Origin: Leptotrichia sp. oral taxon 847
GTDB taxonomy: Bacteria; Fusobacteriota; Fusobacteriia; Fusobacteriales; Leptotrichiaceae
NCBI RefSeq assembly: GCF_001553645.1
Contig: NZ_CP014231.1
Span: 1-64,000 of the forward strand
DNA: 64,000 nt
Direction: 5' to 3'
Shown here one piece after another: positions 17,745 through 27,718 of the stretch. A program made the translations under genes and the position numbers. The number at the start of each line of letters is the position of its first letter. The stretch's first letter is position 1. Under the pieces are notes generated by a model, which worked only from the letters and a program-made list of their open reading frames with translations, was not told the origin of the DNA and did not search any database.

Positions 17745-18524
17745 ATGAGTATAAATAATATACACCCAACGGCAATTGTTGATCCAAATGCTAAAATAGG
17801 AGAAAATGTAAAAATAGGTCCATATTCAATAATTGGTCCTGAAGTTATAATAGGAAATGGAACAGTTATAGAATCGCATGTTGTAATCGAAGGCGAAACT
17901 ATAATAGGTGAAAATAATTATATCTTTTCTTTTGTATCAATCGGAAAAGTGCCGCAAGATTTGAAATTTAACGGTGAAAAAACAAGAGTTGTAATTGGAG
18001 ATAATAATAAAATTAGAGAATTTGTTACAATTCACAGAGGAACAACAGATAAATATGAAACGAGAATAGGAAATGATACACTTGTTATGGCGTATGTTCA
18101 TATTGCGCACGACTGTATTATCGGAGACCATTGTGTGTTAGCAAATGCGGCTACTTTTGCAGGTCATGTGGAAGTCGAAGATTGGGCGGTTGTCGGTGGA
18201 CTTACAGCGGTGCATCAGTTTACGAGAGTCGGAAGACATGCCATGATTGGTGGATGTTCAGCTGTAAATCAAGATGTGGTCCCATATATGCTGTCAGAAG
18301 GAAATAAAGCAAGAGCAGTATATATCAATATAGTTGGGCTTAAAAGAAGAGGATTTTCTGAAGAGCAGATAAAAACTTTAAGAGAAGTTTATAAAATAAT
18401 TTTTAAGAAAAAATTGAAACTGGAAGAAGCATTGCAAATTTTGGAAAAAAATTATAAAGATAATGGAGATGTAGTAAAATTAGTTGAATTCATTAGAAAA
18501 AGTAAAAGAGGAATCACAAGATAG
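17745..18524 (+). CDS. lpxA: UDP-N-acetylglucosamine acyltransferase
   Basis: Transfers a 3-hydroxyacyl chain to UDP-GlcNAc, the first step of lipid A synthesis. The first 190 residues are left-handed parallel beta-helix hexapeptide repeats (IHPTAIVDPNAKIGENVKIG and onward), with the catalytic His in AYVHIAHDCIIGDH and the nucleotide-binding GGLTAVHQF and GCSAVNQDV segments. The C-terminal helical domain (about 190-259) has the NIVGLKRRGFS motif. The length of 259 residues is typical. Confidence 0.97.
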   Translation: MSINNIHPTAIVDPNAKIGENVKIGPYSIIGPEVIIGNGTVIESHVVIEGETIIGENNYIFSFVSIGKVPQDLKFNGEKTRVVIGDNNKIREFVTIHRGTTDKYETRIGNDTLVMAYVHIAHDCIIGDHCVLANAATFAGHVEVEDWAVVGGLTAVHQFTRVGRHAMIGGCSAVNQDVVPYMLSEGNKARAVYINIVGLKRRGFSEEQIKTLREVYKIIFKKKLKLEEALQILEKNYKDNGDVVKLVEFIRKSKRGITR

Positions 18525-18653
18525 AAATTTTTAATCAGTTAAATGAATATAAGTTTTCTCAGAATAAATAATTTAGAAAATAAGCTAGACATATTTATTT
18601 TGGGTTAATTTTTTTATAAATTTATATTTGGTATTTAACAAAAGGAATGAAAT

Positions 18654-19457
18654 ATGGAAAAAGTGGGATTAATTGCCGGAAATGGCAAGTTGCCAGAATT
18701 ATTTTTAAATGCTTGTCAAAAGAAGGGAATTGAGTTATTTTGCGTCTATTTGTTTGAAAGCGTTGAAGAAAGTGTAAAAAATTATAAAAATTCAGTAAAG
18801 TACAGTGTAGCACAAGTTGGTAAAATTATTTCTTATTTTAAAAAAAACAATATTTCTGATTTAGTAATGTTGGGGAAAGTTGAAAAAAATCTTATTTTTT
18901 CCAATTTAAAATTTGATTTAACAGCGACTAAAATTTTACTTTCGACAAAAAATAAAAAGGATAAAAATATACTAAAAGCAATAATAGATTATATCGAAAG
19001 TGAAAATATAACAGTTTTACCGCAAAATCATTTTCTTGATGAATTTATGGCAAATGATAAAGTTTACACGAAGACAAGTCCTGATAAAAATGAGAAAAAA
19101 ACGATAGAAATTGGAATAGAAGCTGCAAAAATGTTGACAAGTATCGATGCTGGACAAACAGTTGTCGTAAAAAATGAATCGGTTATTGCGCTTGAAGGAG
19201 TTGAAGGAACGGATAGGACAATTTTACGAGGAGGAGAACTTGCTGGGAAAAAGTGTATCGTTGTGAAAATGGCTAGAAATGATCAAGATTACAGAATTGA
19301 TATTCCGACGATTGGGCTTGAAACTGTAAAGAAAGTGGCGCAGATAAATGGACGAGGGATAGTTATCGAAGCAGATAAAATGATGTTTATTGACAAAGAA
19401 GAAGTAATTAATTTTGCAAATAAAAATAAAATATTTATAGTGGGAATTAAATTTTAG
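18654..19457 (+). CDS. lpxI: UDP-2,3-diacylglucosamine pyrophosphatase LpxI
   Basis: Hydrolyses UDP-2,3-diacylglucosamine to lipid X; LpxI replaces LpxH in several Gram-negative lineages. The N-terminal Rossmann-like domain begins KVGLIAGNGKLPELFL, and the C-terminal DUF1009 domain has KTSPDKNEKKTIEIG, a DAGQTVVVKN block, EGVEGTDRTILRGG and DIPTIGLETV. The 267-residue length agrees with the family. It sits between lpxA and lpxB as expected. The 129-base gap before it is unusually long for this run and AT-rich; I see no clear promoter in it. Confidence 0.95.
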   Translation: MEKVGLIAGNGKLPELFLNACQKKGIELFCVYLFESVEESVKNYKNSVKYSVAQVGKIISYFKKNNISDLVMLGKVEKNLIFSNLKFDLTATKILLSTKNKKDKNILKAIIDYIESENITVLPQNHFLDEFMANDKVYTKTSPDKNEKKTIEIGIEAAKMLTSIDAGQTVVVKNESVIALEGVEGTDRTILRGGELAGKKCIVVKMARNDQDYRIDIPTIGLETVKKVAQINGRGIVIEADKMMFIDKEEVINFANKNKIFIVGIKF

Positions 19458-19501
19458 AAATATTCAAAAAATTTATTTTTCAAAAGAAAATAGGTAAAAT
19501 T

Positions 19502-20638
19502 ATGGAAAAAAATAGAAAAATATTTATTTCTTGCGGTGAAATGTCGGGAGATTTGCACGCTTCTTACATTGTGGAAGAAATGAAAAAGAAAGAAAATCTT
19601 GAATTTTATGGAGTTGTTGGAGATAAGTCCATCGCAGCTGGAGTAAAAGTGATAAATCATATAAAGAATAACGATGTGATGGGATTTGTGGAAGCTATAA
19701 AAAAATATTGGTATTTTAAGGAAAAATCAAAAGAATATATTAACTTTATAAAAAAAGAAAAAATAAAAACAGTAATTTTTGTTGATTTTGGTGGCTTTAA
19801 TTTAAAATTTTTTGATTTGGTAAAAAAAGAATTACCAGATGTAAAAACGATTTATTACATTCCTCCAAAAGTTTGGGCCTGGGGGAAAAGTAGGATTAAA
19901 AAATTGAAAAACTTTGATGAGGTCATTGTGATTTTTCCTTTTGAAAAAAAATATTTTGATAAAACAATTGAAAATTTTGGAATTAATTCAAAAAAAAGTT
20001 TAAAAGTTCAGTATTTTGGAAATCCATTTGTTGATAAATATAAATTTAGCGAACATTTGGGAGAAAAAATTTTACTTTTGCCGGGAAGCCGTAAGCAGGA
20101 AATTGAAAAATACTTGCCTGTGATTTATGAAGTTTTGATAAATCCGAAAGTGAAAAATGAAAAGTTTATAATGAAACTGGCGGATAAGTCGCATATTAAA
20201 TACATCGATGAAATGGAGAAAAAATTTAATATGAATTTTAGAAGTTTAAAAAATTTGGAAATTTCATTTGAAAAAGTGGAAAATTTTAGAGATGAGTGTA
20301 AATTTTGTATTGCAACTTCAGGAACTGTTACATTTGAAATGGCTCTTATGGGGCTGCCTGTCATAGTAGTCTACAAAACTTCTAAAATAAATGCTTTTAT
20401 AGCAAGAAAAATCGTTAAAATAAAATATATTACTCTGACTAACTTAAATGCCAAAAAAGAAATTTTTAAAGAGCTGCTGCAAGAAGATTTTTCATCTCAA
20501 AAGATTTTGGATGAAATGGAAAAAATGGAAAAAAATAAAGAAAAAATTGTACAAAGTTTGAAACTGGAAAAAGAAAAATTCGGAAATTGTGGGGTTCTAA
20601 AAAGAATCTCAGAGTATCTAATTTCTAAAATTGGATAG
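19502..20638 (+). CDS. lpxB: Lipid-A-disaccharide synthase
   Basis: Joins lipid X to UDP-2,3-diacylglucosamine to form the lipid A disaccharide. This GT19 glycosyltransferase has the N-terminal CGEMSGDLHAS loop, DFGGFNLKF, YYIPPKVWAWGKSR, FGNPFVD, LLPGSRKQEIEKYLP and ATSGTVTFEMAL, which are the characteristic blocks in order. ATG 19502 lies after a weak AGGTAA. Length 378 matches the family. Confidence 0.97.
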   Translation: MEKNRKIFISCGEMSGDLHASYIVEEMKKKENLEFYGVVGDKSIAAGVKVINHIKNNDVMGFVEAIKKYWYFKEKSKEYINFIKKEKIKTVIFVDFGGFNLKFFDLVKKELPDVKTIYYIPPKVWAWGKSRIKKLKNFDEVIVIFPFEKKYFDKTIENFGINSKKSLKVQYFGNPFVDKYKFSEHLGEKILLLPGSRKQEIEKYLPVIYEVLINPKVKNEKFIMKLADKSHIKYIDEMEKKFNMNFRSLKNLEISFEKVENFRDECKFCIATSGTVTFEMALMGLPVIVVYKTSKINAFIARKIVKIKYITLTNLNAKKEIFKELLQEDFSSQKILDEMEKMEKNKEKIVQSLKLEKEKFGNCGVLKRISEYLISKIG

Positions 20639-20662
20639 TATACTAAAAAAAGAGGAAAAAAT

Positions 20663-22081
20663 ATGGGAAAACAAGATGAATTATCAAATAATTCAATATT
20701 AAAATTATTTGTAAAATATTTTATTCCGACACTGATAGGTTCTGCAGTAGTTGTTTTGTACAATATTGTGGACAGGTTTTTTGTCGGGAAGATTAGTGAA
20801 AAAGCGCTTGCTGGTGCTGGAATAGCATTTTATATAGTTATGCTTATAATTGCTTTTTCAATGTTAATTGGAGTTGGAGCGGGGACAATTATTTCGCTTA
20901 GATTGGGGCAAGGTAAAAAAGGTGCGGCAAAAAAAGTTTTAGGAAATACAATTACAATGTTTGCAGTTTTAGGTATTTTTTTATATCTTGTGCTAATATT
21001 GAATATAAACACTATTTTAACGTATTCGGGAGCAAATAGTGAAACTTTGCCATATGCAAAAGCATATTTACAAATAATTATGTTTGCAATATTACCGCTT
21101 TTTTACTCTTATGGACTGACTAATGTCTTAAATTCAGTAGGAGCACCTAACGTTGCAATGTTTTCAATGTTAATCGGAGCAGTTGTCAATATTATTTTAG
21201 ATTATGTGGCAGTTATGATTTTACATACTGGAATTGAAGGTACAGCTTATGCAACATTGATAGGAAATGTGCTGTCGGCAGTATTTGTTTTATATTTTTT
21301 AATAGCGGGGAAATTTCCTTTTAAAGTTAATTTATTTGGGTTTAAGTTGGAAGAAAAAAGTAAATTGGTTTTGCAATTTAATAAATTAAAGTTGGATAAA
21401 AAGATTATAATAGACATTTTATCAATTGGAATGTCGCCATTTTTACTACAAGCCGCAAGTTCTCTTGTGGGAGTGATTACAAATAAAATTGTGGATATAA
21501 ATGGCGGAACTTATGGAGTTGCAATTATGACTATTATAAATTCATATTTGCCGCTTATGACGATGAGTGTCTATTCGGTTTCACAGGCAATTCAGCCAAT
21601 TGTGGGGTTTAATTATGGAGCAAAAAATTATGAAAGAGTTAGAGAATCACTACTTACAGCAGTGTATGCTGGTGTTGGATTGTCCGCAATATTTTGGGCA
21701 GTTGTAATGATTTTTCCAAAAGAAATGGTTTTATTTTTTAATGAGAAAAGTACGGTTTCTGCTTTAAAGGAAGGGGAAAAGGCTATGAGAATATATTTTT
21801 CTCTTGTAATTTTGTCGTCTTTTGGAATCATTATACCGAATTATTTTCAAGCAACAGGACGTTCTAAATATTCTGTAATTTTAAATTTATTGAGACAGGT
21901 TATCATCTTTTTAATAGTCGTTATAATTTTTTCGAACATATTTAAATTAAATGGTGTCTGGTATGCACAGCCATTTACGGATTTTGTATTTTTTATAATA
22001 CTTGCTGTGCTTTGGTATAAAGAAAATAAAAAGATGAAAGATTTAACTGCTGCAAGAGAACAAGAGAAAATGAAAAAATAG
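20663..22081 (+). CDS. MATE family multidrug/sodium antiporter
   Basis: A 472-residue membrane protein with about twelve helices in two homologous bundles. The first bundle starts with the typical IPTLIGSAVVVLYNIVDRFFVGK; the second has FLLQAASSLVGVITNKI and QAIQPIVGFNYGAKNYERV, a well-conserved MATE segment. It probably exports cationic compounds against Na+ or H+. It begins 24 bases after lpxB behind AAAGAGGAAA, but has no clear link to lipid A. Confidence 0.92.
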   Translation: MGKQDELSNNSILKLFVKYFIPTLIGSAVVVLYNIVDRFFVGKISEKALAGAGIAFYIVMLIIAFSMLIGVGAGTIISLRLGQGKKGAAKKVLGNTITMFAVLGIFLYLVLILNINTILTYSGANSETLPYAKAYLQIIMFAILPLFYSYGLTNVLNSVGAPNVAMFSMLIGAVVNIILDYVAVMILHTGIEGTAYATLIGNVLSAVFVLYFLIAGKFPFKVNLFGFKLEEKSKLVLQFNKLKLDKKIIIDILSIGMSPFLLQAASSLVGVITNKIVDINGGTYGVAIMTIINSYLPLMTMSVYSVSQAIQPIVGFNYGAKNYERVRESLLTAVYAGVGLSAIFWAVVMIFPKEMVLFFNEKSTVSALKEGEKAMRIYFSLVILSSFGIIIPNYFQATGRSKYSVILNLLRQVIIFLIVVIIFSNIFKLNGVWYAQPFTDFVFFIILAVLWYKENKKMKDLTAAREQEKMKK

Positions 22082-22127
22082 CAATTAAAGAAAAAATAGA
22101 AAATTAATAAAAAAAGAGGTAAAAATT

Positions 22128-22760
22128 ATGAGAGTAATAATACTTATGGTGATTTCTTATTTGCTGGGAAGTATTCCAAATGCACTTTGGATTGGGAAAG
22201 TTTTTTGTGGAATAGACGTGCGGGAACATGGAAGTAAAAATACAGGTTCTACAAATGCAGCTCGTGTCTTAGGAGCAAAATGGGGGCTTTTGACGCTGAT
22301 TTTGGATATTTTAAAAGGACTTGTTCCGACATTGATAGCAGTTAGTTTGAAAATGGACTTTTTTCAAAATCTGACAAATATTAAAAATATAGATTTTGTA
22401 TTAGTTGGAGTTTGTGCTATATTAGGACATATTTTTTCTATATTTTTGAAATTTAAAGGTGGAAAAGCTGTTGCTACAACACTAGGAGTATTTGTGATAC
22501 TTGTACCAAAAGCTATATTATTTTCAGCAATTATATTTTTTATAGTTTTTGCAATTTTTAGATATGTGTCGCTTTCTTCGATTTGTGCAGCAGTATCACT
22601 TCCGATATTTATATTTTTGATGTATAAAAGTATTTGGATTTATACATTTTTAGGAATTTTGATAGGAATTTTAATAATTTTAAAACATAGAAGCAATATT
22701 GAGAGATTAAAAAATGGGACTGAATCGAAATTTAATTTAAAAAATAAAAGTGGAAAGTAG
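22128..22760 (+). CDS. plsY: Acyl-phosphate glycerol-3-phosphate acyltransferase
   Basis: Transfers acyl groups from acyl-phosphate to glycerol-3-phosphate, the first step in phospholipid synthesis. The 210-residue integral membrane protein has the three loop motifs: SYLLGSIPNALWIG, GSKNTGSTNAARVLG with the catalytic Ser/Arg region, and KFKGGKAVATTLG. It is followed nine bases later by gpsA, which makes its substrate. Confidence 0.96.
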   Translation: MRVIILMVISYLLGSIPNALWIGKVFCGIDVREHGSKNTGSTNAARVLGAKWGLLTLILDILKGLVPTLIAVSLKMDFFQNLTNIKNIDFVLVGVCAILGHIFSIFLKFKGGKAVATTLGVFVILVPKAILFSAIIFFIVFAIFRYVSLSSICAAVSLPIFIFLMYKSIWIYTFLGILIGILIILKHRSNIERLKNGTESKFNLKNKSGK

Positions 22761-22769
22761 GTAAGAATA

Positions 22770-23804
22770 ATGTTAGAAAATAAAAAAAATATATTAGTTA
22801 TAGGTGGTGGAAGCTGGGGAAGCTGTCTTTCAAAGTTATTGGTTGAAAATGGTCATAATGTTTATTTATGGGAGTATAACGAAGAAAATAGAAATGTTAT
22901 GAGAACTACAAAGACAAATCCAAATTTTTTGAAGGGAATAAAATTGCCAGATGAGTTAAATATTGTGGACGATTATGGAAAGGTTTTAACTGATGAAAAA
23001 AAATATGGAAAAATAGATATTGTGTTACTTGCGACGCCAACACAATTTTTACGAGGTGTTTTAAAAAGATTGAAAAATTTCTTGAATTATAATATAATAT
23101 TAGTAAACGTTGCGAAGGGATTAGAAATTTCTACTAAAAAGAGAATTTCTGAAATAGTTGATGAAGAATTAGAAAATAAAAATTATAGTTATGTTTTATT
23201 AGCTGGGCCTACTCATGCGGAAGAAGTGGCACAAAGGTTACCATCGGCAATACTTTCGGTCTCAAAAGATGAAAAATCGGCAAAGATTGTACAAAAGACG
23301 TTTAGTAATGGATATTTCAGAGTTTACACAGGAACAGACTTAATGGGAGCCGAACTTGCTGGAGCATTAAAAAATTGCCTTGCAATAGCAGCCGGAATTG
23401 CTGACGGTATAGGTTATGGAGATAATACAAAAGCTGCGCTTATCACTCGTGGAATAAATGAAATGTTTGAAATTGCAAAATATTACAATGCGAACCAAAA
23501 AACATTCATGGGACTATCTGGACTGGGGGATATTATTGTAACTTGTACGAGTCGTCATAGTCGAAATAGATACGTGGGAGAAAAATTAGGAAAAGGAGAA
23601 AAAATAGAAGATATAATAAAGAATATGAAAATGGTGTCCGAGGGAGCTGAAACAATCAAAGCACTTTACAAAATTATAAAGGAAAATAATTTGAATGCAC
23701 CCATTTTTACTGCACTTTATGAAGTTATTTACAAAGGAAAACCAGTGGCCGAGTTAGAGAAGACATTTATGAGTAGAGATTTAAAATCAGAATTTTCAAA
23801 TTAA
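22770..23804 (+). CDS. gpsA: NAD(P)H-dependent glycerol-3-phosphate dehydrogenase
   Basis: Reduces dihydroxyacetone phosphate to glycerol-3-phosphate for PlsY. It has the Rossmann start ILVIGGGSWGSCLSKLL, NVAKGLEI with the active-site Lys region, LAGPTHAEEVAQ, the ELAGALKNCLAIAAGIADG helix with the catalytic Lys, and the TCTSRHSRNRYVG substrate motif. The 344-residue length is a little longer than the typical 330-340. It is paired with plsY. Confidence 0.96.
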   Translation: MLENKKNILVIGGGSWGSCLSKLLVENGHNVYLWEYNEENRNVMRTTKTNPNFLKGIKLPDELNIVDDYGKVLTDEKKYGKIDIVLLATPTQFLRGVLKRLKNFLNYNIILVNVAKGLEISTKKRISEIVDEELENKNYSYVLLAGPTHAEEVAQRLPSAILSVSKDEKSAKIVQKTFSNGYFRVYTGTDLMGAELAGALKNCLAIAAGIADGIGYGDNTKAALITRGINEMFEIAKYYNANQKTFMGLSGLGDIIVTCTSRHSRNRYVGEKLGKGEKIEDIIKNMKMVSEGAETIKALYKIIKENNLNAPIFTALYEVIYKGKPVAELEKTFMSRDLKSEFSN

Positions 23805-23834
23805 AAAATTTAAAGAAAAAATCGGGAGTGTGAA

Positions 23835-24659
23835 ATGGAAGACAACAACAATTTAAATTTGATGTCGTTATATTTAAGTGATATTCAAAAGTTTGATTTA
23901 CTTTCAAAAGAGGAAGAGTATGATTTATTAAGACGAATAAAAGAAGAGAACGATGAACAGGCAAGACAGTTATTAATATTATCAAATTTAAGATTGGTGA
24001 TAAGTACTGCCAAAAAATCTCTGGGAAATGGACTTCCATTAATAGATTTAATAAGTGAGGGGAATATAGGATTAATAAAAGCCATAAATAAATTTGATTA
24101 TGAAAAAGGTCATAGATTTAGTACATATGCGGTTTGGTGGATAAAGCAATCCATAAAAAAAGCGATTATAAATATTGGTCGGGATATTAGAATACCGTCG
24201 TATAAATATGAGCAATTATCCAAAGTAAATAAAGTTATGAAAGATTATATGGCAACTCACGGTGAAATGCCGTCAACAAGTTACATTGCCAAAAAAATTG
24301 ACTTAAAAGAAAATAAAGTAGTTTTACTTATGAATGAATTTCAAGATATGGTTTCATTAAATGAAATAGTAGGGGATAATATTTTTTTGGAAGACGTTAT
24401 AGGTAAAAACGACGATGTTGAAGAAAAAATTATAAAAGAAGATCAGTTATTAGAAATGCGAGAATTACTTAACAATGTTTTGACTGAAAGGGAAAAGAAG
24501 ATATTGGAGTACAGATATGGACTTTACAACAATAGAATTTATACTTTGAAAGAAATTGGTAAAATGATGGGAATTACTCGGGAAAGAGTGCGTCAAATAG
24601 AAAAAAAGGCAATAACAAAATTAAAGGAGCATTTGAAAAAATACAAAGACATATTATAA
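23835..24659 (+). CDS. Sigma-70 family RNA polymerase sigma factor (primary type)
   Basis: A 274-residue sigma factor with regions 1.2 (NLNLMSLYLSDIQKFDLLS), 2 (LISEGNIGLIKAINKFDYEKG and FSTYAVWWIKQSIKKAI), 3 and 4 (LTEREKKILEYRYGL and the helix-turn-helix TLKEIGKMMGITRERVRQIEKKA). It lacks the long N-terminal 1.1 region and the nonconserved insert of large RpoD, so it is either a compact primary sigma factor or an RpoD-like alternative. It sits between gpsA and dnaN on one strand. Whether another rpoD exists cannot be seen here. Confidence 0.9.
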   Translation: MEDNNNLNLMSLYLSDIQKFDLLSKEEEYDLLRRIKEENDEQARQLLILSNLRLVISTAKKSLGNGLPLIDLISEGNIGLIKAINKFDYEKGHRFSTYAVWWIKQSIKKAIINIGRDIRIPSYKYEQLSKVNKVMKDYMATHGEMPSTSYIAKKIDLKENKVVLLMNEFQDMVSLNEIVGDNIFLEDVIGKNDDVEEKIIKEDQLLEMRELLNNVLTEREKKILEYRYGLYNNRIYTLKEIGKMMGITRERVRQIEKKAITKLKEHLKKYKDIL

Positions 24660-24677
24660 AATTAAAGAGGTGAAATT

Positions 24678-25805
24678 ATGCTAAATATGACAGTCGACAG
24701 AAAAACATTGTTAAAAGCAATTAACATTGTCGCAAAAGCTGTAACAGAAAATAAAATCAGGGAAGTTTTGTCTGGAATTTATATTGAAACTTTTGAAAAT
24801 AAAGCGGTTTTAAGAGGAACAGATTTGGAATTGTCAATAAATACTGAGATTGAAGCCAAAATAACGGAACACGGTAAAATTGTAATAAAGCACGAATTGA
24901 TTGAAGAGTTTTTAAAACAGATTTCTGATGAAAAAATTGCGCTTATAGAGGAAGATGGGATGCTAGTGATAAAAACGAGTGCAACTGATGCAAACTTTTC
25001 GTTGTATGACGCAGAAAATTATCCGATTCAAACAAAACTTGAAACAGGAGTGGAATACACATTTCCAAAAGAAAAATTGTTAAATTATATCGAAAATGTA
25101 AAAATTTCAGCTGCAACTGATGCAGAAAATTTAGCGGTAAACTGTATTCGTCTGGAAATAGAAGAAAATAAATTAAAGTTAATTTCATCGGATACATACA
25201 GACTTACATACATTGAAGAAAATTTGGAAGAGAGTGAACAAGGTAAAGCAAACTTAAATGTTAGCATTCCGCTAAAAACAATTGACGGACTTGTAAAAAT
25301 TATGAAATTGGTGGAAGAAAATGAAATAATGTTAAAATCAGATGGTTCAAAAGTTTATTTCAAATTTTCAAATGTAGAAATCTTAACAAGGACAATAGAT
25401 TTACAATTTCCAGATTATAAATCAATTTTGAATAGTTCTAAGCATGATAAAAAGGTACTTTTAAACACAAAAGATTTTTTGTCAGTTTTAAGAAGAGCCT
25501 CAATTTTTGTAAAAGAAAATAAAGAATTTAGAAATGGCGCTGTTTTTAAATTCGAAAATAATAAATTAACACTTACAGGGACAAATGATAGCGCAAGAAT
25601 AAAAGAAGAAATAATAATCATTCAGGAAGGTGAAAATTTAAAAATTTCATTAAACGTAAAATTTTTGATTGACTACATTTCTACAATACAGGGAAAAGTA
25701 ACAGTTTTAGAATTGTTAAATGACAAAAGTTCTGTTATTATAAAAGATGAAAGTAATCCAAATTCACTTTATTTTACGATGCCATTATCACTTAGGGAAA
25801 GTTAA
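24678..25805 (+). CDS. dnaN: DNA polymerase III beta subunit (sliding clamp)
   Basis: The ring-shaped clamp that tethers the replicative polymerase. The 375 residues fall into three similar domains; recognisable segments are VDRKTLLKAINIVAKAV, VLRGTDLELSI, FSLYDAENYPI and the C-terminal YFTMPLSL. It starts 18 bases after the sigma factor gene behind AAAGAGGTG. dnaA is not next to it, so this is not the usual dnaA-dnaN origin arrangement. Confidence 0.95.
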   Translation: MLNMTVDRKTLLKAINIVAKAVTENKIREVLSGIYIETFENKAVLRGTDLELSINTEIEAKITEHGKIVIKHELIEEFLKQISDEKIALIEEDGMLVIKTSATDANFSLYDAENYPIQTKLETGVEYTFPKEKLLNYIENVKISAATDAENLAVNCIRLEIEENKLKLISSDTYRLTYIEENLEESEQGKANLNVSIPLKTIDGLVKIMKLVEENEIMLKSDGSKVYFKFSNVEILTRTIDLQFPDYKSILNSSKHDKKVLLNTKDFLSVLRRASIFVKENKEFRNGAVFKFENNKLTLTGTNDSARIKEEIIIIQEGENLKISLNVKFLIDYISTIQGKVTVLELLNDKSSVIIKDESNPNSLYFTMPLSLRES

Positions 25806-25848
25806 TTTTAAATTTTGGTAAAATATTAATGCGAAAGGGGAATACACA

Positions 25849-26772
25849 ATGCCTATAAAAATACCTAATAATTTACCGGCAGTAGAGATTTTAGCAAAAG
25901 AGAATATCTTTGTAATGAAAGAAAGTAGAGCATTGTCGCAAGATATTCGACCTTTAAAATTTATGATAGTAAATTTGATGCCAACTAAAATTGAAACAGA
26001 AACTCAACTGTTAAGACTACTTAGTAACACACCACTTCAAATTGAAGTTACATTTTTAAAAATGGCTTCGTATGTTTCAAAAAATACTTCAAAAGAACAT
26101 ATGGCAAATTTTTATAAAACATTTGATGATATTAAAAATGATTATTTTGATGGTCTGATTATAACAGGAGCGCCTGTGGAAAATTTGGAGTTTGAAGAAG
26201 TGATTTATTGGAATGAGCTTACCAAAATTATGAAATGGAGCAAAAAGCATGTTTACTCGACAATTTCAATTTGCTGGGGAGCACAGGCTTGCCTTTACTA
26301 TCACTACGGAATTAAAAAATATAAATTAGAAAAAAAGCTTTTTGGAATTTATCCGCTGAAAATAAAAATCTGTCATACGATGCTGCTTCGTGGTTTTGAT
26401 GAAATCTTTAATATGCCACAGTCAAGACATACGGAAGTGAGAGCCGAAGATGTTGAAAAGGTTCCAGAATTAGAAATACTGGAAAAATCAAAGGAATCTG
26501 GTGTGAGTATTGTAAGGACTGTAGATAAAAGAAATGTCTTTATTATGGGACACTTGGAGTATGATAGAATGACTTTGGCAAGAGAATACGAAAGAGATAT
26601 GAAATTGGGTAAAAAAATAGAGGTACCGTTTAATTATTATCCTAATGATGACCCTACAAAAGTTCCACCTTTTGTCTGGCGTGGACACGCAAATTTGTTA
26701 TTTTCAAATTGGATTAACCACCACGTGTATCAAAATACTCCATATGATTTGAGAGAATTGGAAAAATTTTGA
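25849..26772 (+). CDS. metA: Homoserine O-acyltransferase (predicted acetyl-CoA type)
   Basis: Activates homoserine for methionine synthesis. The MetA family is shown by [36 protein letters not shown], the catalytic Cys in [22 protein letters not shown] and [17 protein letters not shown]. The residue at position 111, just after GAPV, is Glu; in studied MetA proteins Glu111 goes with acetyl-CoA use and Gly111 with succinyl-CoA, so an acetyltransferase is predicted. The gene ends the long lpx-dnaN run and has its own terminator. No T-box or SAM riboswitch fits in the 43-base gap upstream. Confidence 0.94.
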   Translation: MPIKIPNNLPAVEILAKENIFVMKESRALSQDIRPLKFMIVNLMPTKIETETQLLRLLSNTPLQIEVTFLKMASYVSKNTSKEHMANFYKTFDDIKNDYFDGLIITGAPVENLEFEEVIYWNELTKIMKWSKKHVYSTISICWGAQACLYYHYGIKKYKLEKKLFGIYPLKIKICHTMLLRGFDEIFNMPQSRHTEVRAEDVEKVPELEILEKSKESGVSIVRTVDKRNVFIMGHLEYDRMTLAREYERDMKLGKKIEVPFNYYPNDDPTKVPPFVWRGHANLLFSNWINHHVYQNTPYDLRELEKF

Positions 26773-26779
26773 TAAAATA

Positions 26780-26820
26780 AAACTGACCTAAAATTATTTA
26801 AAATTTTAAGCCAGTTTTTT
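26780..26820 (+). terminator. Terminator after metA
   Basis: AAACTG-AC-CTAAAATT and AATTTTAAG-CC-CAGTTT-type arms form a long stem (26780-26817) ending in TTTTTT. Confidence 0.75.
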
Positions 26821-26929
26821 ATTACAAACAGTTGCAGATACTGGCATTTGTAACTCCTAGTAATTCTACTTTAATAAAAAATTAATTAATAAAAAAATAA
26901 AGTTTTGGAGAAATTTTTTAAAATTTGTT

Positions 26930-27508
26930 TTAAAAAACAATATTTTCAAGAAGTTTAGAATTCATAATATCGTACGGCATAACCATTCCGCCACCATTTG
27001 AATCGAGATTTATGATCTTTCCTACCTTAAGTCCTGCTTTTTTGAATACAATGTAAATAAATTGCGAGCAGTACAGTCTTTTGTCAAAATTTTTATTAAA
27101 GGTTATTCCGTATGGTTTTGTAATGGTTTCATCTATTTCGTGAAATAGAGCGTTTTTAAAGTTGTCATCTATATTTTTTAATCTAAATACAGCAACTTGC
27201 CTTTTTAAATTTTGCCACGCATAAATTGGACTTTCACTGTAACCAATTGAATACGCTGGAAATTCTACAATCTTTTTATGTTCATTTAAAACTGCGGCGT
27301 GTCCCCACATAGAACGTAACGTTGGCCTTTTAGATAAAATAAGAATATCACCAGGCTGTAATTTATCCATATTTTGAATTATTTGTTTTGGGGAGTACCA
27401 TTTGTATTTTGAAGCTGATGATTGCGCATGTAAAGTTAGCGAAAACATCAAAAAAAGAAAAAATAGAAAAATTCGTTTATTATAATTTTTAAAAGTTTTA
27501 TTTTTCAT
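26930..27508 (-). CDS. Exported YiiX-like permuted papain-fold hydrolase
   Basis: A 192-residue exported protein of the YiiX/DUF830 group, a circularly permuted relative of NlpC/P60. It has a signal peptide (ending near SLTLHAQ), LQPGDILILSKRP, WGHAAVLNEHKKIVEFPA with the catalytic His, and RLYCSQFIYIVFKKAGL with the catalytic Cys. I start at ATG 27508 behind AAAGGATTT; the TTG at 27529 is upstream of that site. Members act on peptidoglycan peptides or lipid-linked amides; the substrate here is not known. Confidence 0.82.
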   Translation of the reverse strand: MKNKTFKNYNKRIFLFFLFLMFSLTLHAQSSASKYKWYSPKQIIQNMDKLQPGDILILSKRPTLRSMWGHAAVLNEHKKIVEFPAYSIGYSESPIYAWQNLKRQVAVFRLKNIDDNFKNALFHEIDETITKPYGITFNKNFDKRLYCSQFIYIVFKKAGLKVGKIINLDSNGGGMVMPYDIMNSKLLENIVF

Positions 27509-27636
27509 ATGTAAAAAATCCTTTCCCAAATTTTATATCAATATTATATAAAAAACTAAAAAAATAGTCCAGTATTATTTTATAAAATTGAAAAAAAGAA
27601 AAATTAAAAAAAGATACAAATTTTAAAAAAAATAAC

Positions 27637-27665
27637 TTGAGTTTTTATTAAGTTTATGGTTTAAT
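27637..27665 (+). promoter_or_regulatory. Promoter of the mrp gene
   Basis: TTGAGT at 27637-27642 and TTTAAT at 27660-27665 with a 17-base spacer, 53 bases before the ATG. Confidence 0.55.
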
Positions 27666-27718
27666 TAGAGTAGAGAAGTTTTAAAAACAATAAAATTAGG
27701 AAGAAAGGAGGAAAAGTT

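Noticed and set aside
24678-25805. Replication origin next to dnaN
   Set aside because: There is no dnaA, no cluster of DnaA boxes, and the gaps on both sides of dnaN are only 18 and 43 bases.
25806-25848. SAM riboswitch or T-box before metA
   Set aside because: Only 43 bases separate dnaN and metA, too short for either.
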